Assembly: GCA_964625225.1 (NCBI GenBank)
Contig: CAZVAR010000117.1
Location: 1 to 11,952 of the forward strand
Direction of reading: 5' to 3'
Length of the DNA: 11,952 nt
From: CAZVAR01 sp964625225
Lineage (GTDB): Bacteria; Pseudomonadota; Alphaproteobacteria; JAJUGE01
Shown here piece after piece: positions 1 to 6,805 of the stretch. Numbering within the stretch: the first letter of the stretch is position 1; every line of letters begins with the position of its first letter. The notes under the pieces are model-generated. The model saw nothing but the letters and a program-made list of their open reading frames with translations, ran no database searches and was not told where the DNA came from. Position numbers and translations under genes: made by a program.

Positions 1-351
1 GCCATTGCCCGGGCGATGGCGATGGAGCCGGACATCCTACTGATGGACGAGCCGTTCGCGGCGCTCGACGCGCTGACCCGACGCAAGATGCAGGAGGAGC
101 TGCTCCAGCTCTGGGACGATGTGCGGTTCACCGTCCTCTTCGTGACCCACTCGATCGAGGAGGCGATCATCGTCGGCAGCCGTATATTGGTGCTCTCGCC
201 GCATCCGGGCCAAGTCAAGGCAGAGTTGAACGCGCACGAGTACGACCATGCGGCGGTCGGCGGCGAGGGCTTCCAGGCCCTGCAGCGGCGTATCCACGAC
301 ATGCTGTTCGCCGAGCGCATCGAGGAGGAAACGGTGAGTGGCCATGCCTGA
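1..351 (+). CDS. ABC transporter ATP-binding protein, NitT/TauT family (C-terminal part)
   Basis: The gene runs in from the left edge, and only the last 116 codons are present. The first residues (AIARAMAMEPDILLMDEP) are the end of the helix after the LSGGQ signature and then the Walker B strand with its catalytic Asp-Glu. The D-loop (AALDA) follows, and the H-loop histidine lies in VTHSIEEA at about residues 49-56 of the fragment. Walker A and the signature motif lie outside the window. This arrangement is typical of SsuB/TauB/NrtD-type ATPases, which power inward transport of small anions or organic nitrogen/sulfur compounds at the cytoplasmic face. The 3' end overlaps the permease gene by 14 bp, so the two are co-translated. 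The substrate cannot be told, because no periplasmic binding protein is in view. Confidence 0.93.
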   Translation, partial: AIARAMAMEPDILLMDEPFAALDALTRRKMQEELLQLWDDVRFTVLFVTHSIEEAIIVGSRILVLSPHPGQVKAELNAHEYDHAAVGGEGFQALQRRIHDMLFAERIEEETVSGHA

Positions 352-1234
352 AGCGCAGGTCAATGCGCGGCGCCTTCCGCCGGTCCGACCGGAGTTCGAG
401 CGGCCGACGGCCGACGCCTCCAATGTTGGCGACGTCGAGCGGCCGCTGAGCCCGTGGGAGCAGGTAGCCAACGTCACGGCCGTGCGACGGCTGAGCATCC
501 TGGTCGCGATGGCGGCGGTGTGGCAGCTCTACGGGCTCTATATCAATAATCCGCTGATGCTGCCGACCTTCGGTGAGACGGCGGCGGCCTTCTTCGACGC
601 CCTGTTCAACGGCAGCCTGCTGCAGCGCGCCTGGGTTTCGATCTGGGTCCTGCTCAAGGGCTATGCGCTCGCGGTGCTGATCGCGGCGGTGCTGACCTCG
701 CTCGCGGTATCGACCCGGCTCGGCAACGATCTGCTCGCGACGCTGACGGCGATGTTCAATCCCCTGCCAGCGATCGCCCTGCTGCCGATCGCCCTGCTCT
801 GGTTCGGGCTGGGGGATCCCAGCCTGATCTTCGTCCTGATCCACGCGGTGCTGTGGCCGCTGGCACTCAACACCCATTCCGGGTTCATGGCGGTCAGCGA
901 CACGATGCGGATGGTCGGGCGCAATTACGGCCTGGGCGGCGTGCGCTATGTCATGAAGATCCTGATCCCGGCGGCCTTCCCGGCGATCCTGGCCGGCCTC
1001 AAGATCGGCTGGGCGTTCGCCTGGCGAACGCTGATCGCGGCCGAGCTCGTGTTCGGCGTCAGCTCGGGCTCGGGCGGCCTCGGCTGGTTCATCTTCGAGA
1101 ACAAGAACGAGCTGGAGATTCCCTATGTCTTCGCCGGCCTCGCCTCGGTGATCATCATCGGCCTGCTGGTCGAGAACATCGTGTTCCGTACGGTCGAGGC
1201 ACACACGGTGCGGAAGTGGGGCATGTTGCGCTGA
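338..1234 (+). CDS. ABC transporter permease, NitT/TauT family (SsuC/TauC-like)
   Basis: A 298-residue integral membrane protein, the usual length for BPD_transp_1 permeases of the nitrate/sulfonate/taurine group. A soluble N-terminus of about 50 residues precedes around six hydrophobic segments. The EAA-type cytoplasmic loop that docks on the ATPase is visible in the stretch starting YVMKILIPAAFPAILAGLK, and the C-terminus (VRKWGML) is family-typical. The GTG at 338 is preferred because AGGAGG at 323-328 sits 9 nt upstream of it. The ATG two codons later (344) is the alternative. The start lies inside the ATPase reading frame, so translation is coupled. With the ATPase it forms the membrane part of an importer of unknown substrate. 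The amidase remnant downstream hints at an amide or other organic nitrogen compound, but that is inference only. Confidence 0.93.
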   Translation: MAMPEAQVNARRLPPVRPEFERPTADASNVGDVERPLSPWEQVANVTAVRRLSILVAMAAVWQLYGLYINNPLMLPTFGETAAAFFDALFNGSLLQRAWVSIWVLLKGYALAVLIAAVLTSLAVSTRLGNDLLATLTAMFNPLPAIALLPIALLWFGLGDPSLIFVLIHAVLWPLALNTHSGFMAVSDTMRMVGRNYGLGGVRYVMKILIPAAFPAILAGLKIGWAFAWRTLIAAELVFGVSSGSGGLGWFIFENKNELEIPYVFAGLASVIIIGLLVENIVFRTVEAHTVRKWGMLR

Positions 1235-1433
1235 GGCCGAAGCGGCGGGGCGGGGCGCCGACGAAAACCCCGAAGCGTCAACATTCGTGCGCATTCGTCA
1301 TCATCGGGTCTCGAAAGCGCAGGGCCGAGATGCGCGACGAAGCACTGCCGCGTCCCGGCCGCGTCGAAGCCGCTTCGGCATATCAGCATACTTCAGGAAA
1401 AAATGCAATGAGCGCGGGCGCGCAGGAGGAAAC
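1235..1433. other. Gene-free stretch after the ABC permease
   Basis: No convincing reading frame lies between the permease stop and the amidase remnant. A short GC run that could pair (CGGGG at about 1252-1256 with CCCCG about 15 nt later) follows the permease stop, but no T-run follows it, so it is not called a terminator. Towards the right end the DNA becomes less GC-rich (around 1378-1410), and AGGAGG at 1424-1429 looks like the ribosome binding site of the decayed gene that follows. Confidence 0.5.
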
Positions 1434-1616
1434 ATCCCCGACCCGCAGAAGCTCACCCGGCGCACCGCAACCGGAGCGGCAGCGCCGCTGAAGCGGCGGG
1501 CGTCACTCCGGCGGAACTGATCGAAGCTGCGGCGGCGCGCATCGCGGCCATCGGCGATGCGGTGAATTCCCTGCTGGTGCGTGTCTTCGGGGAGGCACAC
1601 AATGCGGCGACGCGGC
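1434..1616 (+). pseudogene. Amidase (amidase-signature family), N-terminal remnant
   Basis: Only the first 55-60 codons of an amidase-like gene can be read, in two frames. Frame 3 from 1434 gives a start resembling KLTRRTATGAAA. After about 1480 the match continues in frame 2 as GVTPAELIEAAAARIAAIGD, then AVNSLLVRVFGEAHNAA. This is the well-known N-terminal helix of amidase-signature enzymes (typical form: S-P-x-E-L-x-E-A-A-x-A-R-I-x-A-x-x-x-A-V-N-A). The Ser-Ser-Lys catalytic region, normally 80 or more residues further on, is absent. AGGAGG at 1424-1429 is 4 nt before the likely former start position, which now reads ATC. A 7-bp-stem hairpin (1483-1498) lies at the frame change. The gene follows the ABC permease on the same strand and was probably part of its operon. 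Assignment rests on motif recall, without alignment. Confidence 0.6.
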
Positions 1617-1736
1617 TTTCCACCGCATCCGGCAACGACCGCCGCACCCTGCAATGCGGAAGCGCACTGACACGACCGACCGGAACCGTTCCGAAATGGC
1701 TGCGACGCATGGCCCGAGAACGGACGGCGTCACCGT
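1617..1736. other. Non-coding spacer between amidase remnant and CDF gene
   Basis: No further amidase motifs could be read in any + frame here, and no gene on the minus strand. A 13-bp dyad, CGGAAC-C-GTTCCG, lies at 1681-1693. It is about 45 bp past the stop of the minus-strand efflux gene, so it could be part of a transcript end, but there is no T-run. This is probably the deletion scar of the amidase gene. Confidence 0.4.
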
Positions 1737-2648
1737 TCACGACCGGTCGGGGCAGCGGTCGCGTTCGAGCTGAATGGTCGCGTGCTGGATGTCGAAGCGC
1801 TCGGCCAACACACGCTGGAGGCGGCGCAGGATCTCGTCGTGATCCGCACCCTCGACGATGGTGGCGTGCAGGGTGATCAAAGCACGTTCGGGGGTCAGCG
1901 ACCAGGCGTGAACGTGATGGACGTCCGTAACCCCCGGCACCGCCGCCGGCAGCTCACGCCGCAGGGCGGCGAGGTCCAGACCCTCTGGTGCCCCCTCCAT
2001 CAGGACATGCCAGGATTGCCGCACCAGCAGCCAGGCGCTACGCACGATCAACGCTGCCACCAGCAGCGACAGAAGCGGGTCGATCGGTCCCCAACCGGTG
2101 AGCAGGATGATCCCCGCCGCGGCGATGGCGGCCACCGATCCGAGCAGGTCGCCAAGCACATGAAGCATGGCGCCCCTTATGTTCAGGTTTGTGCGCGAGC
2201 CGCCACGCAAGATCAGAAAGGCGCCGAGATTGACGATGAGCCCGGCGGCGGCGATGGCAAGCATCGGACCGGCCAGAATCGCGACCGGATCGAACAACCG
2301 CTCCAGCGCCTCGATCACGATCCAGACGGCGATGCCGAGCAGCGTGCCGCCATTGACGAAGGCGGCCAGCACCTCGATCCGGCCGTATCCGTAGGAGCGC
2401 TGCGGCGTCGCCGGACGGCGGCTCATGTGAAAGGCATACCAGGAAAGGCCGAGCGCGGCCGTGTCGGTCAGCATGTGCCCGGCATCGGCCAACAGCGCCA
2501 GTGACCCGGACAGGATGCCGCCGACCACTTCGGCGACCATGAAGCCGCCGGTCAGCAGCAGCGCCCAGAGGACCCGGCGCTGGTCGCCGGTGCCAGCCGC
2601 AGTATGCACATGACCATGCCCGGCATGGTCGTGATGCAGAGCACCCAT
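1737..2648 (-). CDS. Cation diffusion facilitator family transporter (CzcD/ZitB-like)
   Basis: A 303-residue inner-membrane metal/proton antiporter that exports Zn2+ or similar divalent ions from the cytoplasm. The N-terminus is histidine-rich (HHDHAGHGHVH), as in ZitB/CzcD. The two HxxxD metal-site motifs are present in TM2 (H58-D62, in LADAGHMLTD) and TM5 (H163-D167, in MLHVLGD). The C-terminal cytoplasmic ferredoxin-like domain carries the family motif DVHHVHAWSL at about residues 232-241. The open frame extends 77 codons further upstream. The start at 2648 was chosen because GGGAGGTGA stands just before it and because the upstream extension looks unlike the family and runs antisense over the ABC-2 remnant. 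It lies 53 bp downstream of that remnant on the same strand, so the two probably shared an operon. Metal specificity (Zn, Cd, Co) cannot be fixed from sequence alone. Confidence 0.93.
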   Translation of the reverse strand: MGALHHDHAGHGHVHTAAGTGDQRRVLWALLLTGGFMVAEVVGGILSGSLALLADAGHMLTDTAALGLSWYAFHMSRRPATPQRSYGYGRIEVLAAFVNGGTLLGIAVWIVIEALERLFDPVAILAGPMLAIAAAGLIVNLGAFLILRGGSRTNLNIRGAMLHVLGDLLGSVAAIAAAGIILLTGWGPIDPLLSLLVAALIVRSAWLLVRQSWHVLMEGAPEGLDLAALRRELPAAVPGVTDVHHVHAWSLTPERALITLHATIVEGADHDEILRRLQRVLAERFDIQHATIQLERDRCPDRS

Positions 2649-2701
2649 GGACTCACCTCCCCTGGGAGATACCGCCGCACTCCGCGCCGGTTCCGCCGCG
2701 C

Positions 2702-3321
2702 TCAACCCAGGGTCTGCCGATAGCGACGCAGCGCAATGGTCATGGCAACGAACATGAAAGCGCCGAGCGCCAGCATGCCAGGAAAAAGCTCGGCTAGGCG
2801 CCTGCCCTTCAACAGGATAACGCGGACGATGCGAAGGAAATGGGTCAGCGGGAGCAGCTCGCCCGGCCGCTGCGGCCATTGCGGCATCCCCCCGAAAGGA
2901 AACATGAAGCCCAACAAAAGAAGGTTGGGCCGAAGGAAGAGGAACGACATCTGCACGGCCCGGAGCTGATTCCGCACCTTCGTCGAGAACATATGGCCGA
3001 CCGACAGCATCGCGGTGATGAAGAGCGCCGTCAGCGCGCGCGGCGGGCCGAACTACCGCGCGCCGGCACTCCGAAGACGAAGCAGCCGGCCAGCAGCATC
3101 AGTCCGGTGAGGACAAAGCCTGCGAAGATGCGGAGCACGATCTCACCGAGCATGACCTCGATCGGACGGACCGGCAGCGCGAGCAGAGTCTCCATCGTGG
3201 CGCGCTCGATCTCACAGGCGACGGCCAGCGCGGTGGACACCTGCACGGTCAGCGTCAGCACCACGCGGAGCACGGCCGGGTCGATGTTGAGCTGGGTGTC
3301 GCCGGCCGGATTGTGGCGGCG
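2702..3321 (-). pseudogene. ABC-2 type transporter permease, 5'-truncated and frameshifted
   Basis: The C-terminal half of a YhhJ/YbhR-like ABC-2 exporter permease. Reading from 3321 down gives NPAGDTQLNIDPAVLRVVLT, then EIERATMETLLALPVRPIEV (the coupling-helix region, typically RERERGTLEQLLVTPVRP), up to FGVPARGS at about 3056. That frame stops at 3031-3033. The other frame, open from 3052 downward, continues with LTALFITAMLSVG and ends with the hallmark GELLPLTHFLRIVRVILLKG and a terminal helix. A 1-nt indel between about 3034 and 3055 therefore splits the gene. The family is usually about 370 residues. The first about 165 residues (TM1 and the large periplasmic domain) are missing upstream of about 3321, where the frame runs into a stop at 3361. 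No ATPase partner or HlyD-type adaptor is in the window. It cannot make a working permease. Confidence 0.85.
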
Positions 3322-3437
3322 TGACCGTGCGAAGCCCCGTACGGCAGGAACTCCCGGCGATCACGGCCGTCGCGCGACCAACGGGTCAGTCGCGAGCAGC
3401 GTTAGGCATCGCCCCGCCGTGCGAAGCGCGTCGAGGA

Positions 3438-4547
3438 CTACCCGGCGGCGGCCCGGCGCATTTCGGGAAAGAGGCTCAGCAACCCCTCGCGGGAGGCCGG
3501 ACAGACGCCGCGCTCGGTGATCAGACCGGCAACCAGCCGGGCCGGGGTCACGTCGAAGGCGTAGTTTGCCACCGGGCTGCCAGGTGGCGTGACACGGACC
3601 GCGGCCAGATCGCCGTCCGCCGTCTCGCCCCAGACGTGCGAAACCTCGTCGCCGGCGCGCTGCTCGATCGGGATCTCGCGCACCCCGTCGGCGATGGTCC
3701 AGTCGATCGTCGGGCTCGGCAGCGCAACGTAGAAAGGCACGCCGTTGTCGTGGGCCGCGAGCGCCTTGAGATAGGTCCCGATCTTGTTGCAGACGTCACC
3801 CTCGGCCGTGGTCCGATCGGTCCCGACGATGCAGAGATCGACCATGCCGTGCTGCATCAGATGGCCGCCGGCATTGTCGACGACCACCGTATGCGGCACG
3901 CCGTGGCGGCCGAGCTCCCAGGCGGTCAGATGGGCGCCCTGGTTGCGCGGCCGCGTCTCGTCGACCCAGACGTGAACGGGAAGGCCCGCATCGTGCGCGA
4001 GATAGATCGGAGCCGTGGCCGTGCCCCAGTCCACGGTCGCGAGCCAGCCGGCATTGCAGTGGGTCAGAATGTTGAGCGGCCGGTCGGGCGCACGCTCGGC
4101 CTTGATGCGGCGCAGGAGCCGGAGGCCGTGCTCGCCGATGGCCCGGCAGATCGCCACGTCCTCGTCGCAGATCGCGGCCGCACGGGCATAGGCGGCCGCC
4201 GCCCGCTCCGGCGGCGGCAGCGGCGCGACCCGCACCCGCAGATCGTCCAACGCCCAGCGCAGATTGACCGCAGTGGGGCGGGTGGCGAGCAGCCGGTCGC
4301 AGGCGGCGGAAAGCCCTTCGTCCGACGGGTCGGCACGCAGCGCAAGCGCGAGGCCGTAGGCGGCGGTCGCACCGATCAGCGGCGCGCCGCGCACAATCAT
4401 CGCCCGGATCGCGTGGGCGGCGTCGTCGAGCGAGGTCAGACGGATCGTATCGAACCGATGGGGCAGCCGGGTCTGGTCGATGATCCCGACCGACCATCCG
4501 TCGGGCTCGACCCAGATGCTGCGATAGGGGATGCCGTCCACCTTCAT
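3438..4547 (-). CDS. mtnA: S-methyl-5-thioribose-1-phosphate isomerase
   Basis: A 369-residue cytoplasmic enzyme, full length for MtnA. It converts 5-methylthioribose-1-phosphate to 5-methylthioribulose-1-phosphate in methylthioadenosine (MTA) salvage. The family motifs are all visible: RGAPLIGATAAYG (residues 53-65), THCNAG with the catalytic cysteine C164, WVDETRPRNQGAHLTAWEL (194-212), and VGTDRTTAEGDVCNKIGT with the catalytic aspartate D244. C164 and D244 correspond to the Cys/Asp pair known in the Bacillus enzyme. Related eIF2B-like proteins lack this pair, which supports MtnA. The ATG at 4547 is preceded by GGAGG about 7 nt upstream. It lies 99 bp downstream of mtnP on the same strand and probably shares its transcript. 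The start and end match the family well, and nothing looks odd. Confidence 0.96.
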   Translation of the reverse strand: MKVDGIPYRSIWVEPDGWSVGIIDQTRLPHRFDTIRLTSLDDAAHAIRAMIVRGAPLIGATAAYGLALALRADPSDEGLSAACDRLLATRPTAVNLRWALDDLRVRVAPLPPPERAAAAYARAAAICDEDVAICRAIGEHGLRLLRRIKAERAPDRPLNILTHCNAGWLATVDWGTATAPIYLAHDAGLPVHVWVDETRPRNQGAHLTAWELGRHGVPHTVVVDNAGGHLMQHGMVDLCIVGTDRTTAEGDVCNKIGTYLKALAAHDNGVPFYVALPSPTIDWTIADGVREIPIEQRAGDEVSHVWGETADGDLAAVRVTPPGSPVANYAFDVTPARLVAGLITERGVCPASREGLLSLFPEMRRAAAG

Positions 4548-4646
4548 TCCGTACCCTCCGCGGCCCGCAACTCCGCCGACCGGGCGACGCCGCTCAGGGT
4601 TCGGACCTGCCGCAGATATGAGGTGCGATCGTCGCGGGGCAATCGC

Positions 4647-5552
4647 CTATGCGGTCCTCCGCAACACCCGGCCGGCGACCGCGTCGAGCTTCACCACGAG
4701 GTCGGGGTCGCGTGCCTCCGGCGGCGTGATGATCGCCGTGTCGAGGGCATGGTGACACCCCGCGGTGCACGGCTCGGCCCGGCCGGCCAGGCGCGGCACG
4801 GTCTGATGCACCAGCGCGCGGGCCTTGTCCGCGTTGGCGAGCAGCACCGCGACGACGGCGTCGACCGTGACATGGGCGTGGTCAGGGTGCCAGCAATCAT
4901 AGTCGGTGACCATCGCGACGGTCGCGTAGCACATCTCCGCCTCGCGGGCGAGCTTGGCCTCCGGCATGTTCGTCATGCCGATCACGTCGCAGCCCCAGGC
5001 GCGATAAAGGTTGGACTCGGCCCGCGTCGAGAATTGCGGCCCCTCCATGGTGAGGTACGTCCCGCCGCGCACGATGTCGAGGTTGAGCTCCCGCCCGGCC
5101 TGTTCCAGTGCGTCGCCGAGCCGCGTGCAGACCGGGTCGGCCATCGAGACATGGGCGACGCAGCCGGTTCCGAAGAAGCTCTTGGCCCGGGCGAAGGTTC
5201 GGTCGATGAACTGGTCGACGATGACGAAGGTCCCGGGCGGCAGCGCCTCCTTCAGCGCCCCGACGGCCGAAAGGGAGATGATCTCGGTCACGCCGCAGCG
5301 TTTCAGCGCGTCGATGTTGGCGCGGTAGTTGAGGTCGGACGGCGGCCGCCGATGGCCGCGGCCGTGACGCGGCAGGAACACGAGCTGCTGCCCCGCCAGC
5401 TCGGCGAACATCATCTCGTCCGAAGTCTCGCCGAACGGCGAGTGCACCCGTTCCCAGCGGCGGTTCTCGAGTCCCGGAATGTCATAGAGGCCGCTGCCAC
5501 CGATGATCCCGATGACGGGCGGCGTGCCGGCGGCGGCGCGAGAGTCGGGCAT
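4647..5552 (-). CDS. mtnP: S-methyl-5'-thioadenosine phosphorylase
   Basis: A 301-residue purine nucleoside phosphorylase of the PNP/MTAP family 2. It splits MTA, the by-product of polyamine, homoserine-lactone and other SAM-consuming pathways, into adenine and methylthioribose-1-phosphate. Visible motifs are IGGSGLYDI (phosphate loop, residues 17-25), FLPRHGRGH (59-67), SLSAVGALKE (93-102), TMEGPQFSTRAES (168-180), GMTNMPEAKLAREAE (192-206) and TDYDCWH (216-222). The last two and the Asp in TDYDCW are typical of MTA-specific rather than guanosine/inosine enzymes. The start at 5552 is used because GGAGGAG stands 7 nt upstream and GIIGGSG begins at the expected distance. The longer frame to 5627 adds 25 basic residues with no family support. 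Its product is the substrate of the next gene, mtnA. It is divergent from the crotonase gene across 184 bp. Confidence 0.95.
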   Translation of the reverse strand: MPDSRAAAGTPPVIGIIGGSGLYDIPGLENRRWERVHSPFGETSDEMMFAELAGQQLVFLPRHGRGHRRPPSDLNYRANIDALKRCGVTEIISLSAVGALKEALPPGTFVIVDQFIDRTFARAKSFFGTGCVAHVSMADPVCTRLGDALEQAGRELNLDIVRGGTYLTMEGPQFSTRAESNLYRAWGCDVIGMTNMPEAKLAREAEMCYATVAMVTDYDCWHPDHAHVTVDAVVAVLLANADKARALVHQTVPRLAGRAEPCTAGCHHALDTAIITPPEARDPDLVVKLDAVAGRVLRRTA

Positions 5553-5736
5553 GGCGCATCTCCTCCGATCGGGCGTTCGCATCCTTCTGCACGCGCGGCG
5601 CACGCCCCGCAAGACGGTCGACGCCATCCCGGAAGGCGACGCCGGGACGGCGCGGCGAAGCCATCACCGCATTTGTCGGCGGTCCCGGTTGGTCATAGTC
5701 TACGCGGAAATGTCGACCGAAGCAGGAGGAACCACG
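5553..5736. other. Divergent intergenic region mtnP / crotonase gene
   Basis: This 184-bp gap must hold the promoters for the minus-strand mtnP-mtnA unit and the plus-strand crotonase gene. It is GC-rich for most of its length. Near the crotonase start a weak promoter-like pair may be read (TTGTCG near 5673 and CATAGT about 15 nt later), but the spacing is short and the match poor. No palindrome long enough to call an operator and no riboswitch-like structure was recognised. Confidence 0.35.
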
Positions 5737-6486
5737 GTGAGCGAGCTCGTCACCTACGCGTCCGAGAACCGAATCGCGCTGATCACCATCAACCGGCCGG
5801 ACAAGCTGAACGCTCTCAGCAACGGCGTCGTGGCCGAACTGCGCGACGCCTTCCGGCGGCTCCAGGACAGCGACGACAGGGTCGGCATCGTCACCGGCGC
5901 CGGGGATCGCGCCTTCTCCGCCGGCGCCGATCTGCGCGACCCGCCGGAGGACCCCGAGCTCTGGGAGTGCATGCCCGGCGTCGGGGTCGATCTCGACAAA
6001 CCGCTGATCGCGGCGGTCGCCGGCCATTGCGTCGGCGGGGCCTATGTCCTCGTGCAGTTCTGCGACATCGCCGTGGCCGCGGAGAACGCCCTCTTCCATT
6101 ATCCGGAGGCACAGATCGGCTTCTGCGGCGGCCTGATCGCAGGCTGCGCGGCGCGGCTGCCGCACAAGATCGCGATGGAGTTCATGCTGACCGGCAAGCG
6201 CTACGACGCGCAGCGCGCCTACGAGGTCGGCATGGTGAACCGGGTCGTGCCGACCGGGCAGCAGGTCGAGGGCGCGATGGAGTACGCCCGTATCCTCGCC
6301 GACAGCGCGCCGCTGGTGATGACGCTGCTCAAGCGCTCCGTGCGCGACCATGTCATCAATCGCGGCCCGTCCGAGCTCCAGGGCCTCGCCCGGCGCGAAC
6401 TCTACCGCGTCAACCGCAGTGCAGACCGCGAGGAAGGCATCGCGGCCTTCCGCGAGAAGCGCAAGCCGGTGTTCACCGGGCGCTGA
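5737..6486 (+). CDS. Enoyl-CoA hydratase/isomerase (crotonase) family protein
   Basis: A 249-residue crotonase-fold protein acting on an acyl-CoA thioester in the cytoplasm. The two oxyanion-hole segments are visible: GAGDRAFSAGADLRD (residues 54-68) and AGHCVGGAYVLVQFCDIAV (95-113). The C-terminal part (LTGKRYDAQRAYEVGMVNRV) is family-typical. Of the two catalytic glutamates of true hydratases, the second is kept (E124 in YPEAQIGF). The first, normally in GGCELAxxCDI, is replaced by valine (V104 in GGAYVLVQFCDI). It may therefore be an isomerase, thioesterase-like or other crotonase rather than a classical hydratase. GTG at 5737 is chosen because AGGAGG at 5724-5729 is 7 nt upstream. An in-frame ATG at 5710 would add 9 residues. 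The gene stands alone on this strand and is convergent with the acyl-CoA dehydrogenase unit. Confidence 0.92.
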   Translation: MSELVTYASENRIALITINRPDKLNALSNGVVAELRDAFRRLQDSDDRVGIVTGAGDRAFSAGADLRDPPEDPELWECMPGVGVDLDKPLIAAVAGHCVGGAYVLVQFCDIAVAAENALFHYPEAQIGFCGGLIAGCAARLPHKIAMEFMLTGKRYDAQRAYEVGMVNRVVPTGQQVEGAMEYARILADSAPLVMTLLKRSVRDHVINRGPSELQGLARRELYRVNRSADREEGIAAFREKRKPVFTGR

Positions 6487-6493
6487 TCCGAGG

Positions 6494-6521
6494 AGCGCGC
6501 CGACGGGTGCCCCGGCGCGCT
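6494..6521. terminator. Hairpin between convergent genes, likely bidirectional terminator
   Basis: A perfect 8-bp stem, AGCGCGCC (6494-6501) with GGCGCGCT (6514-6521), encloses a 12-nt loop that can pair further (GGG with CCC). It lies between the crotonase stop and the lipoprotein gene, and overlaps the lipoprotein TAG by two bases. There is no T-run on either side, as is common in GC-rich genomes, so factor-independent termination is unproven. Confidence 0.5.
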
Positions 6522-6804
6522 AGCGGGACTGCATCGCCCGCTCCTGGGCCTCGCGCTCCTGCCGCCGCCGCTCCTCGATCGTCGGCGCATTGTAGGGACC
6601 CGGCCCGCGATAGGGCACCGGCGTCAGCGACAGCCCGCCCTGCTCCTCGCAAATCTTCCGGGGCAGGTTGCGCACGCCCCAGCCTACGAGGCTGCACTCG
6701 ACGATGTCGTAACTTTCCTCCTGGGTCAGATACGGCTCACCGCCGCAACCGGCCAGCGCGAACAGCCCAGCGACGATTGCGCAGCACCCGAGACGGAACC
6801 GCAT
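6520..6804 (-). CDS. Small predicted lipoprotein of unknown function
   Basis: A 94-residue protein. The N-terminus (basic MRFR, then a hydrophobic run) ends in the lipobox LAGC with the acylated cysteine at position 20, so it is expected to be a membrane-anchored lipoprotein facing the periplasm. The mature part has two further cysteines (residues 37 and 52), a proline/glycine/tyrosine-rich middle (about 61-73) and a charged C-terminal helix rich in Glu, Arg and Gln (about 76-94), possibly a short coiled coil. I do not recognise the family. The start at 6804 is one nucleotide past the stop of the upstream dehydrogenase gene, and GGAG inside that gene's last codons serves as its ribosome binding site, so translation is coupled. 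A functional link with acyl-CoA metabolism is not obvious, and it may simply be carried in the operon. Confidence 0.8.
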   Translation of the reverse strand: MRFRLGCCAIVAGLFALAGCGGEPYLTQEESYDIVECSLVGWGVRNLPRKICEEQGGLSLTPVPYRGPGPYNAPTIEERRRQEREAQERAMQSR

Positions 6805-6805
6805 C

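Noticed and set aside
215..1294. A 359-codon open frame on the minus strand opposite the ABC permease
   Set aside because: Its translation is rich in Gln, Arg, Asp and His, typical of an antisense shadow of a membrane protein gene. The permease on the other strand has clear family motifs.
1681..1693. Dyad CGGAAC-C-GTTCCG as an operator
   Set aside because: It lies downstream of both flanking genes rather than near a promoter, and short GC-rich dyads are common in this DNA.
1301..1740. Several 75-117-codon open frames on the minus strand between the amidase remnant and the efflux gene
   Set aside because: They have no ribosome binding site, no recognisable motif and an Arg/Ala-rich composition. 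The amidase-like reading on the plus strand explains part of the region better.
2649..2879. A 77-residue N-terminal extension of the cation efflux protein
   Set aside because: It overlaps the pseudogene out of frame and lacks family similarity. GGGAGGTGA before the ATG at 2648 fixes the shorter start.
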